Assembly: GCF_958295425.1 (NCBI RefSeq)
Contig: NC_081145.1
Location: 21,684,465-21,748,464 of the forward strand
DNA from: Solea solea
Taxonomy: Eukaryota > Chordata > Actinopteri > Pleuronectiformes > Soleidae
DNA length: 64,000 nt
Direction: 5' to 3'
In this document: one piece after another, positions 26,301 through 39,127 of the stretch
How positions within the stretch are numbered: position 1 is the stretch's first letter
Layout of the letters: the number at the start of each line of letters is the position of its first letter
The notes under the pieces: model-generated
Database searches by the model: none
The model's input: only the letters and a program-made list of their open reading frames with translations
What the model was told of the DNA's origin: nothing
Translations under genes and position numbers: made by a program

Positions 26301-27354
26301 ACATTACACATACACACACACACACACACACGTGTATCCTCACATACTCTTTGCTCGTGAGTCACCTTTGCCTCAGTTGTTGTCAGTTACTGTCACAGGC
26401 GTCACAAGTGGAAACACAGCTGTTGAACCGAGGACGTCTCTGCAGAACTGTGATACATCTCACCTCAGTCTCAAAACATCTTTACAGTTACAGAAAATGC
26501 CCCAGGTTTTCATGTGTTGTTGTTTCCGTCATTAAATTAGTCAAACTGTGAAATTTAACTGCATTTCTGCGTCTTTTAGGACACATACGACCAAATAAAC
26601 AACTCCTGATGTTTTCTTTTTGTGTGTGCAATCACCTGGATGTATGAAAACTACAAACACCTTTTGAGTTTTAATGAAAAACTGCAGGTTTTTATAGGTT
26701 TTTATAAAGTACATGCTCGGAAGGGAAGGGCAGAAATGTAGTTGTAGTTTCTTTTGTTGCTTTATTTGTATGACTGTGTTTTGGTGTTGTTGTTTTCTGT
26801 TTTGTTAGATACACGATGCTCTTTGTAAAGTATGTATTGTGACAAAGGGGCAGATTTAATAGGGTTATTCGTCTTTCTGCTCCCTTTCATTCAGAAGCTG
26901 GAAATGTTGTGTTATTTTAAATTGTTCTTTGCTTTTGTCAATGACTCACTGAGTATAATATGTTAAATTAAGCTGTTTATTGTGCCCACCATTTTTGTTT
27001 GCTAAACCTTTTCAAGAAACCACCAGTGTCATCACTCTTTCAATAATCCATTGTCTGATGCCAAACTGAACCAGAGGTCTCAAACGTTATACTTAATGTT
27101 AAGTTAAAATGAGTTGTTTTTTTCATTTTACATCATAATACATTTATACTGTGAACTATTTATCAGTCCATATCAAAACAAATGCTTTTATTTTGAAATG
27201 ATGTGAAGTATCATCATAAATATTGATGACAATGACTTCATCTTAAGAGTGGTGTCTGGAGCCTATCTCTCACTTTCCTGATGAAGATGAGAAAAAGCCC
27301 TGGTGGTGTTGTTTGTCTGTTCTTACCCCGCAGGTTCTGAGAGGCAGAGTCCAT
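1191..27354 (-). CDS. carmil2: CARMIL2 (RLTPR), capping protein regulator and myosin 1 linker 2; 3' end beyond window
   Basis: This is a multi-exon gene on the minus strand with 34 coding exons found, giving about 1275 residues; human CARMIL2 has about 1435. CARMIL proteins bind actin capping protein and remove it from barbed ends at the plasma membrane. CARMIL2 is also known for vimentin binding and for CD28 co-stimulation in T cells. The order seen is a PH-like N-terminus, a leucine-rich repeat array, a helical region, the capping-protein segment with [11 protein letters not shown], and a basic or Pro/Ser-rich tail. The tail motifs FGDFFAFKR and [11 protein letters not shown] match CARMIL2 better than CARMIL1 or CARMIL3, and the CTCF neighbour agrees. 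The ATG at 27354 has A at -3 and G at +4 and opens MDSASQNLR. Phase is kept at all junctions except between 9968 and 5932, where an exon is missing. The last exon seen ends at 1191 in phase 1, so the C-terminus lies to the left of the window. Confidence 0.92.
2140..3016 (-). CDS. carmil2: CARMIL2 large C-terminal exon, Pro/Ser/Thr-rich with basic motifs
   Basis: This is the largest exon (877 nt, 292 codons plus phase). It begins with [11 protein letters not shown], runs through a Ser/Thr/Pro-rich stretch, then [16 protein letters not shown] and [17 protein letters not shown]. Both align with human CARMIL2 (KKLGTLFAFKKPR and TTFGDLLRPP). A charged tract alternating Arg/Glu and then Lys/Glu follows, encoded by a TCCCTCTC-type purine/pyrimidine microsatellite at about 2560-2610. 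It ends with [16 protein letters not shown], matching the human SYSMILLP segment. The antisense strand is also open over 292 codons because of base composition; that reading frame is not a gene. Confidence 0.88.
3017..5828. other. CARMIL2 intron
   Basis: This intron lies between the CSI-motif exon and the large C-terminal exon. It holds a palindromic element at about 4440-4935 whose ends share AGGTACTGACACA in inverted orientation. It also has a ten-base G run at 5091-5100 and a short (CA)n at 5305-5320. No coding exon was seen. Confidence 0.5.
4440..4935. mobile_element. palindromic repeat, family B, copy 1
   Basis: The left part contains AGGTACTGACACA (about 4474) and the right part CAGTGTCAGTACCTCT (about 4912), an inverted pair. 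It shares with the copy near 43500 the internal stretches AGGAAAATCAGCATTTTTAG and GCCTTTGTTAAGTGGCT. Confidence 0.6.
5829..5932 (-). CDS. carmil2: CARMIL2 exon with CSI capping-protein motif
   Basis: The exon has an AG acceptor right of 5932 and the donor GTAAGT left of 5829, with 34 codons plus 2 nt. It encodes [20 protein letters not shown]. This is the CARMIL-specific interaction (CSI) motif, which follows the CPI motif in the capping-protein-binding region of all CARMILs. The preceding CPI motif (pattern LxHxTxxRPxxxxRR) is not found in the sequence available. A (TG)n tract at 5790-5815 lies just 3' of the donor. Confidence 0.9.
5933..9967. other. CARMIL2 intron region containing an unseen exon and a gap
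   Basis: These 4 kb must contain at least one CARMIL2 exon, because the frame does not close between 9968 and 5932. I found no convincing candidate in the readable bases; the 200-N gap at 6987-7186 is the likely place. The sequence right of the gap (7187-7500) is a purine-rich (GGA/GAA) low-complexity tract, a common reason for assembly failure. Confidence 0.6.
6987..7186. other. assembly gap of 200 N
   Basis: The run of exactly 200 N is the same length as the other gap, so it is a placeholder, not a measured size. It lies in CARMIL2, where an exon is missing. Confidence 0.99.
9968..14479 (-). CDS. carmil2: CARMIL2 exons 24-30: helical (dimerisation) region
   Basis: The exons are 14393-14479, 13660-13788, 12460-12576, 11339-11514, 10692-10779, 10142-10222 and 9968-10034, covering residues about 655-902. 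The segment IQQCLDRNN ends the cap after the [18 protein letters not shown] matches the family signature L[FL]P.LYE.G, and [14 protein letters not shown] matches the end of the helical dimerisation domain. The last exon ([12 protein letters not shown]) resembles the family LRPVS motif; it is short and less certain than the rest. It ends in phase 1, while the next exon found (5829-5932) starts in phase 0, so at least one exon of length 3n+2 is absent. Confidence 0.8.
10890..11240. repeat. interspersed repeat with internal duplication
   Basis: AACAGGAAGTGCCCTGTAAC occurs at 10943 and again at 11086, each followed by similar sequence (CATATTGACYGATC, CTYGAAAC). It ends CGCACAATTCTGCTTGCAGC with TTTAATT, which I recall as a recurrent fish repeat end. 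It lies in a CARMIL2 intron. Confidence 0.5.
14066..14240 (+). mobile_element. tRNA-derived SINE-like repeat, copy 1
   Basis: CAGCCCATGGCCAAGTGGA looks like the A-box part of a tRNA-derived head. CTGAGCAAGGTACCCA and CAGCCCACTGCTCC-like sequence follow, shared with two other copies in the window. Confidence 0.55.
14694..15052. mobile_element. palindromic repeat, family C, copy 1
   Basis: It starts AGCTGAAACAATTACTCAAT and ends ATAATCGTTAGTTGTAGCTCT. The ends are imperfect inverted repeats around an AT-rich core with GTGGACAAAACAAGACATTC. It lies in a CARMIL2 intron. Confidence 0.65.
15383..15537 (+). mobile_element. tRNA-derived SINE-like repeat, copy 2
   Basis: GCAGCCCGTGGCCAAGTGGA and AACTTGGCTTGTAACCGC form the head. 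GCAGCCCACTGCTCC follows, and a tandem AAATCTT tail ends the element, a typical SINE 3' end. Confidence 0.6.
15764..21750 (-). CDS. carmil2: CARMIL2 exons 10-23: leucine-rich repeat array
   Basis: The exons are 21662-21750, 21411-21505, 20653-20739, 20389-20498, 19197-19274, 18718-18794, 18149-18253, 17819-17888, 17435-17516, 17129-17225, 16907-16961, 16534-16706, 16222-16290 and 15764-15857, covering residues about 228-654. Repeated LxxLxLSGN-type units are visible: [85 protein letters not shown] and [12 protein letters not shown]. This is the horseshoe LRR domain of CARMILs. One or two repeats per exon with mixed phases is typical of the family. Two donors, at 21662 and 16907, were fixed by the phase of the next exon. 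Confidence 0.9.
16168..16213. repeat. (TG)n(GA)n compound microsatellite
   Basis: TG tract followed by GA tract, ending 8 nt left of the CARMIL2 exon at 16222-16290, on its donor side. Confidence 0.9.
17545..17790. repeat. CCCTAACC/GTCCCCAC repeat family, copy 1
   Basis: Degenerate CCTAACC-type tracts lead to AATGTCCCCACAAAGATG and GGACCTCACAAAGATATAAT. The same arrangement occurs at three other places in the window. Confidence 0.5.
19468..19504. repeat. (TG)n microsatellite
   Basis: Uninterrupted dinucleotide tract in a CARMIL2 intron. Confidence 0.95.
19534..19850. mobile_element. hAT-like non-autonomous element
   Basis: CAGGGGTGTCCAAAC near the left end and GGACATTGGACATGTCTGA near the right are imperfect inverted repeats. 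GCGGGCCAGA and GAGGGCCGTG lie just inside, as in widespread vertebrate hAT/Charlie-type elements. It lies in a CARMIL2 intron next to a (TG)n tract. Confidence 0.45.
19880..20365. repeat. CCCTAACC/GTCCCCAC repeat family, copies 2 and 3 adjacent
   Basis: Two copies lie back to back: 19880-20100 (GGTCCTCACAAAGACACC end) and 20118-20365 (TCCTGGAGACTTACTCTAAC start, GGGGACTTCTTTTTCGTCCC core). Both run into (CA)n. Confidence 0.5.
21249..21362 (-). mobile_element. tRNA-derived SINE-like repeat, copy 3
   Basis: On the minus strand, GAACTGGGCTTGTAACTGG is followed by ATTTGAATCCCC (B-box-like) and CTGAGCAAGGTACCCACTCC, matching copies 1 and 2. Confidence 0.6.
21887..22199. mobile_element. palindromic MITE-like repeat, family A, copy 2
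   Basis: It has the same inverted ends as copy 1 (TTAAAGGAATACTT and AGTATTCCTTTA) with AATAGGGGTAGT and its mirror image inside. It carries the longer core TGTCCGCCATCTTTGCTAAC that copy 4 also has. It lies in a CARMIL2 intron. Confidence 0.75.
22224..27354 (-). CDS. carmil2: CARMIL2 exons 1-9: PH-like domain and linker into the LRR
   Basis: The exons, 5' to 3', are 27327-27354, 26106-26206, 25186-25236, 24848-24907, 24624-24745, 23647-23744, 23381-23451, 22379-22452 and 22224-22299, covering residues 1 to about 227. Each has an AG acceptor and a GT donor, and the phases chain without a break. Recognisable stretches are STFSYLEI (family FSYLE motif of the membrane-binding PH-like domain), [15 protein letters not shown] and FREEIQWDVDNIYY. 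The last two are near-identical in CARMIL family members and lead into the LRR cap. Nothing is missing here. Intron 6 (23745-24623) hosts a repeat with perfect terminal inverted repeats at 23809-24602. Confidence 0.9.
23809..24602. mobile_element. 794-bp non-autonomous DNA transposon with perfect terminal inverted repeats
   Basis: The left end is GGGGCCCGTTTCAGAAAGCA, and the right end is its exact reverse complement, TGCTTTCTGAAACGGGCCCC. Subterminal TTAACTCAGAG-like motifs also recur inverted. There is no open frame of any length. Target-site duplication is at most one or two bases, so I do not assign a superfamily. It lies in CARMIL2 intron 6, 64 nt from exon 6. Confidence 0.85.
25535..25760 (+). 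repeat. old interspersed repeat fragment
   Basis: CGCCTTTCAGGACACTTGAC, GAGGTGAGTTTTGAAGATGG and TGTTCCATAGGCGAGGAGG recall a common decayed retroelement tail in fish introns. The assignment is from memory and weak. Confidence 0.3.
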
Positions 27355-28640
27355 TCTTCTCTGGTCGTCAGTCAAACGCCGGCAGTGAAGGTGAGATGCT
27401 CGAGATGTCCAGCTGTGATCATCTGCTGCTGCTCCTCAAGCTCCCAAACACACGTGAACTGCACTGAGTGACATTTGGTCAGAGTGAGTTATCATCACCA
27501 TGAGCAGGAACTATAGAGGGAGGTGCTCACACACACACACACACACACACGTGCACAAAACACCTTCACATTTCTTTCTAACAGATGCATACTTTCTGTT
27601 TTGCTGTCTGCACGTCACCTTGATTTTGAAGATGCTGACATCCTGTTCCATGAGTCACTGCCGTAGTGAACGTAGAAGTGAAAAAGGGAGAGACTGTCAC
27701 CCGGGTTAACCTTGCACACAATGGGTCAGGAAGTGAGCACTCTCATCACCGTCGAGTCTAGTTTCGAACAGTCGTGGTGAAAACACTGACACAGTGGGAC
27801 AAATGAAGCACACGGGCATGATTATCTGTCAACAGATGTGTTTCACAGAAGAGATTTCATCATGATTTATCAGCAAAGGCACAGACGTCCCTCTTTACAT
27901 TAACCATGGCTCTGTTCAGGTCATGCAAGTCAGGACAACGTCACAATAATGAGAATTAACTCTTACTTATGTTACCATTATATTTGTATTAGCTTGCTTT
28001 GGGTTTGTGTGAGCTTGTGTGCATTTTATGTTACTGTATGTCTGCAAAAATGAATTAGAAATAATATATTAAACTTGGAACTGAGGGATTACAGGACGCA
28101 ATCAGTGACATACAGTACTGTGGTACATGCACAGCCGGAGCATTGAGGCTTCTGACCACCAGAGGGCTCCAACGCATGCATAAAAACATTTCATCAGCTG
28201 TGTTGGAGAAATGTTTCCAGCACAACGCTCCAGTTAAAGTCCTGCCTTTATACATGCACAAAAGTATGAGTGTTAACAGTTGTGTGTCACACTCGTTTAT
28301 AATTTACCAAACATTGCTACTAATTAGCTGCAATTCATTCAAACACTCTCCCACACAAAGGCTGCGACAAAAGGAGAGAAAACACCACACCCGTTCAACC
28401 ATTGTTATTCTAGTTATTGGTCAGCTTTTGCAGTGATTTTTGAAATTCCATTTGAGTGCAACATATCTTTGGTTTGTGGACATTTTAGAACTTTGTCATA
28501 ATCCAGGGATGTTGTCCTCACCAAACTAAATAATCACCATGTTCTTCAACAATTTCTGAGGACTCAAGAGACCACACCCCCCCCCTCCACAGACAGTAAA
28601 CCTGTACTTGATGAATGAAAGAACAGTCTCAGGCAGAAGT
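27355..28640. other. CARMIL2 upstream region between CARMIL2 ATG and CTCF polyadenylation region
   Basis: The region has no coding exon. Reading minus, the sequence from about 27480 to 27355 is the likely 5' UTR of CARMIL2. CTATAG at about 27511-27516 is a weak TATA-like element. It is followed on the plus side by a (CA)n tract at 27530-27551. A close match to the CTCF core motif lies at 28156-28170. The short open frames here show no family resemblance. Confidence 0.5.
28156..28170 (+). promoter_or_regulatory. CTCF-type binding motif candidate
   Basis: CCACCAGAGGGCTCC matches the CTCF core consensus CCASYAGRKGGCRS at nearly all positions. It lies between the CTCF 3' end and the CARMIL2 5' end. 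Confidence 0.45.
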
Positions 28641-31273
28641 TATAGGCGCATAAGCATTTTTATTTTTCATCGGCTGTACAGTGTCTCAGCTTCAACATGA
28701 CAAGTGTTTCTTCAGTGTTCTTGCTCTTAAAACAGGGATGTGACAGATTATATAAAAAAAATAACTGTTCTCACTTCACTGCTAACAAAACAATGAAAGG
28801 GGAAACAAAACAAAAAACAATGCTGCTGCTGTGAAAACAGTCCAACACCCGTTCGCCATCTGTCCGTCTGCAGAATGGTAACACAAACGTTGCTGTCCCA
28901 GAATTGACGTTGCTGGATGACTGTTAAAGATTTTAGAGAGTAAACTGTTTCCACTTCTATGTATATGGTCATTGTTTTAACAGTTAGCTCACAGAGTGTA
29001 TGGATTCATTCAGTCATAGTCTACAGAAGCATTCCATGGAGAAAACCTGTGCAAAGGCACGCACATCCAAATCAACAGCGGGAGCTGGCTGGGTTACAGT
29101 TCTGGCCCACGCCCATCTTCTTTGGCGTCACGTGGAATTTTGTTGGAGCAACAACTGGTTTGCAGACATTTTCTGCTTTTAATTGACTTCTAGAGACAAA
29201 ATAGGAGATCATATTGTCCAGGGGGGGTTTTTCCCTAACTATTATTTACACAACGCTAGAAAACTGTAAATCAGAACATCATAGCCCTCTTAATCATTCT
29301 CTGAAATTTCCCAATGATATCGCAGTTACAGCAAACTAAAAGCACCAACCCCTGAGGCCTGATTTCCTTCTAAAAACAGCACTTTAAAATGAGTCAAAGA
29401 ACAGGACAAGGCTGCGTTTTGTCGTTATTATTCCACCGCTGTTATTACACTTCAGAACGTTGGAAACTAATGGTTGATATTTTTCTGAGATAAACACCTC
29501 ATGCATTTGGGCCAAAGGTTAAAAAGGAGCACAGAGTGAGACGAAGCCTCCTGTAGAGAGTGTAAGTGTAACAGTATCAAAGGAGATAAAGGCTTTAAGC
29601 AACAGAATCACAGAGAAGTGAACAAGGTGATGGAGTAGTGGGAGGAAAAGAAGACTTGAAGGACGATGTGATGACCGTCATGTCTGGTTGACCAACACAT
29701 TCCTAGACCAGCTACTTAAAAAAACATTAAAAGGTTTTCACAAGAAATCAATAAGGGTTAAAATATGCAATTATATGCAAATCATCTGTGGTTCCAGAGG
29801 TGTCCGAGGAGCACCGATCAAACAACCGCATCTGGTCCAAATGCTGTATGACCCGGGACGTGAAGTCATTTTAAGCAGCTGATGTTACCAAATAAAAACA
29901 TTTGTCTTTGTAACAGTGGATTACGTTAAATAAGACTATTTAAATGCACAGACATACCGTATACAAGAATGTACAAACTGATCTCAGGATTATCTCACCT
30001 GCTCCGAGCTTGTGTGACGGCAAACCTTTGCTTTCAAACAGCATGAATAATTACCGCTTTCAAGTCTGGACTCTGAAGGAGGCAACAAAAGGCAAGTTTC
30101 TATCAGAATCTGCCAACAAATGCTCACCTATTCCTCTTTTACATCAAATTAGTGGCTTTTTTTTTAAACACAGGTAAACATGCTAAAAAGGCTGATCGGC
30201 ACCTTTTTAATTACCGGTACTTATAAAGAGTCTGCTCAGTTGTGTTTGATGCGACATGCGCCGAAATGTACAACACGCAACCAAGGAAAGCGTCATGGCA
30301 GTAAAATGGTGAAATTATGACTTCACCTGCAAGCAATGTTTACATTACTTGTGACCGGAGAGGGAGCCGATAAAAACCTGCGTCAAGTGCGTCATTTGAT
30401 CCAAGCGTGAAAGCCAGGCCCAGTTGCATTCACTTCCATTGCAGAGGAAAGTCAGATGCTAGCGGGTGTTCATAGGTTCTTCTGACCAGTGGAAAAGCAG
30501 CGTTAGAAATAGAATCCTTCGGTCAACTTCCTGCTACTGAAGTCTTGATGTACAGTTAGCTACTTACATCATGTGTTTACACACAGTCCACAGAGCAAGG
30601 CCGGACTTTTAGGGAAAAACAAATCATTTGAGTGAGAGCAAGTGATAATTTCAGAGGCAACTTTAAGTACCATAAACTATGTCTTCATTAGGGAAAAAAA
30701 AAACCCTACATTTTATATATATACACAAAAATGAAAAGGGTATGGAAGTTGCAAAAATAATCAGGAGAGCAGGAAAAACAAAGTAAAAAGCAAAGAGAGA
30801 GACAGAGCAGTGAGTTAGTTTCTGACTGAACTTTAACTGCACAGCGTGTCAGCATGTGGGCAAGGACTGACACAGGATGTGGTTTTGTAGACACAAGTAG
30901 CAAAAAAGACAATGACTCATTCAGAAGACATTGAAACGGCGGAAAAACAAAACAAAGCACTTGAGAGCAGTAAGCAGTCAGTAATAAGTTTACACAATCA
31001 GGTATCTATACGTGATATTGGAAATGACACAGGATCTGGTGTGTGTGTGTGTGTGTGTGCCACAGTGTGTATAAAGATATACTGTGGTGACCGTGGGAAG
31101 TATTTACATGTCCTTTCATTTTGCATGGCTGTTTTTGCTGTCACCAGTTTTTTTTTTTTTTTTTGCAATCCTCTCCAATGGAGGTAAAATGGCTGCTGTT
31201 AAAAAGCACATATTGATGGGACATGAGGTGAAGGCATTATTGTGGAAATGTTAGCTTTAGACATGATCAGGCT

Positions 31274-31352
<79 letters not shown>

Positions 31353-31368
31353 GGCTGCAGTTTTGCGT
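28640..31368 (-). other. ctcf: CTCF 3' untranslated region
   Basis: There are no coding exons between the CTCF stop and 28640. The first clear AATAAA on the minus strand before CARMIL2 upstream sequence is at 28659-28664 (TTTATT on plus), which would give a 3' UTR of about 2.7 kb. The UTR starts with a long (CA)n tract (plus-strand TG at 31275-31349). The 3' end is inferred from the hexamer only. Confidence 0.5.
31275..31349. repeat. (TG)n microsatellite at the start of the CTCF 3' UTR
   Basis: This is an uninterrupted TG/GT tract of about 75 bases. It starts 19 nt from the CTCF stop codon, and on the transcript it is (CA)n. Confidence 0.97.
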
Positions 31369-36786
<5,418 letters not shown>

Positions 36787-37819
36787 GCTGGGTAGGAACT
36801 GCAATATACAATTTTGGAAATCTTATTAAACCTAATCTAGCAACTATTTTAAGCCAAATATATCAAACGATAGTCAGGGGGTGATGATTGGGCTCTAGTG
36901 AGTTTAATACCCCGCGCATCACTGACAATATTAACTGTTCTCTTCCACCAACCTCTGGATTCTGGGAGGTAGACCTGCAAGAGGGGAGAATATGTACTTG
37001 TCTGAAACATTCACTCATGTGTTACATGATTTCTTTACAGCTCCCCTCTTCATTTGTATGCTTCTGGTTGAACAGCTCATGCCCTACTTCTTTTGAGTAT
37101 TCTGTCATGATCATGAGAAATGGTGCAAATTAGGTCACTCAGCATTAAGATGCAGATCTTTAGCTGAACAGACATTTGAGTTTTCCCCCTGTGTTTTTAA
37201 ACCGTAGTCATAGAGCACCTTCATTATTGCTTGCAAACTTCAAATTAAAATGAAAAATCAATGATTTTGCATTTTTACAGGTTTATCAAGAAACCTGCTC
37301 ATTTGACTGGGCTTCCCAGTAATGCCCAAGATGGTGACTACAATTATTTTTGAACTATACCATGATTATTTATGACCATTCATGGCAACAGGGACAAAAT
37401 ACTCTATGTAATCAATAATCTTCATTGTTGTGCTAGATTCTTGCTAGGTTATGGAGGATTTGCTTTGTTTGATACAGAAATTAGCTTACTTTTTAACATT
37501 CAAAATGGAAATGTAACGCTTGTTGTCTAGCACGTTGTGTAAACCAAATGAAAGAGGACATGATTCAATGTGGCCCTTTGCTTCCCTTATGTGTCAGTAT
37601 GTGGTCCTCTGGAGGAAAAAGGTTGTCCACTTAGGACGTAACCTCTACTTGTCTCCATGGACAGATGTTTTTTTATGTTGTTTAATAGGTGGAAACCAGA
37701 AAGCTTTGTTTGATCAAGGCCTTTCGCAGATGCTTTGACATGACGGTACAAGACATTTACAACACAACATGGCAAAGATAACCAGTGGCCAATCTTGGGA
37801 CTGTCGCCTCCTTACACTG

Positions 37820-39070
37820 CATTTACAAAGCGGTATTTTTGTAGCTCTCCAAGCCGAGTCGTAGAGGGAGCTCTCTGCTGTAATATGTGCATCTGTGGCT
37901 ATGAGACTCTAGGTGGGCTTTAGAGACCAGCGGGCGACGTGTGCAACAACAGCTGCCAAAGTCGACCACTACCGCGGCGTCAGGAGGGAAAAATGGGCGC
38001 AGCACTAGATGCTGGAAGAAGTTCGTGGGAAACGCGAATGGTGCGTTTGGGGAATCGGCAGCCGTCGCTGCGATCGTAAAGGATCGCTTTGCTTTTTGAA
38101 GCCTCGTCATTCCTTAGTTTTACCCCACCACTACCTTTAGCGTCGCAGGTGTCCGAACTAACCACATCGGTGTTGATTTCAACAACAATCTATGCGAGAT
38201 CAACCGATTCCGCCTAACGTAATATTGGAGCGCACGCTTATTAGGCTAATAACGGATATAGCGGACATTTCCAAGCCGTTACTGGACTGAGGGGACTGGG
38301 TGGGGAAGGGCCTTGGATCTGAGCTAACCATTAGCTAGCATCCGCTGCTACGTGCAACTTAAATAAAGATCCTGCCTGGCAATATGTCAAAAGTAAGTGG
38401 GACAACTGCTCGATAAAGGACGTTGTATTGTTTGTCCGTTAACATAGAATCACCTACAGTACTACAGACATGCTTATTTGTGTTTTACTATGCGTATGTT
38501 AAAAGCAAACAACGCTGCTAGCGTTAGCTGCGCGCTATCACTTAAACCCGCCAGTTTCCATGTCGTCAAGGCTGTAAAGACGAGGAAACAAAGAAGCGAG
38601 AAAATGGACGCCTCGGCCTAAATTCTCCAACCAAATCGTCGAAGTATTCTTAACTTATCTCCGCTGCTATTTTAACAGATGGCCGTGAAATGCAGCGTGT
38701 TGTTTGACCGTTTATAAGAACTTCTCGTATTTAGGCGTATTTTGACGGCTTTTTCGATAACGATAGAGGGAGACAAACACTCTCCGACGAGCTGCCCGGA
38801 CCCAGAGCCCCATCGTGACACCTAGAGGCCGATTAAAGATCCTGCAAACTCCCCCCTTATCAGAAAAGTAGTGATACTTTACCTCTTTTTGTGTGTTTTC
38901 CCTGCCGTTCAACAAGACCAAGAGCACGGGGTGTCTGCTACAAAGTTTAACAAGCCGCCAACAAATGCAGGCTTCTTCGCAGTTTGTTTTAATCCCTCTC
39001 CCGCTTTAGCAGAGTAGCCTCTGCCACAAAATGGCAGTTTGACGCTCAGTGCGCCTGTGCGGCCGCTGGG
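37820..39070. promoter_or_regulatory. CpG-rich segment at the 5' end of CTCF
   Basis: CG dinucleotides are much denser here than in the flanking AT-rich introns (for example around 37920-38060 and 39050-39120). The segment spans the probable first exon, the promoter and part of the first intron. On the plus strand, ATGTCAAAAGTAAGT at 38384-38398 looks like a start codon plus two codons and a donor site. No following plus-strand exons were found, so no gene is called. Confidence 0.45.
38883..39050 (-). other. ctcf: probable CTCF non-coding first exon
   Basis: Reading minus, a CG-bearing segment ends in AAAAAGAG followed by the donor GTAAAG at 38877-38882. It would splice to the acceptor at 36799, 12 nt before the ATG, which fits the non-coding first exon known in vertebrate CTCF genes. 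The right (5') end is only an estimate, placed downstream of the CCAAT boxes. There is no transcript evidence. Confidence 0.5.
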
Positions 39071-39101
39071 GGGTGGTGTCGAAACTTCTGCACACACCCT
39101 G

Positions 39102-39127
39102 ATTGGCCAGGAGGGGCGCCCCATTGG
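39102..39127 (-). promoter_or_regulatory. CTCF promoter: paired CCAAT boxes with a GC box
   Basis: Two ATTGG pentamers on the plus strand (39102-39106 and 39123-39127) read CCAAT on the minus strand, the coding strand of CTCF. They are 21 nt apart, about two helical turns, with GGGGCGCC between them. Such pairs are typical NF-Y sites of TATA-less CpG-island promoters. They lie roughly 50-100 nt upstream of the inferred CTCF first exon. Confidence 0.5.

Noticed and set aside
37823..38110. 95-codon open frame on the minus strand in the CTCF CpG island
   Set aside because: It lies between the likely non-coding first exon and the coding exon. It has no similarity that I recognise, and CG-rich DNA commonly stays open.
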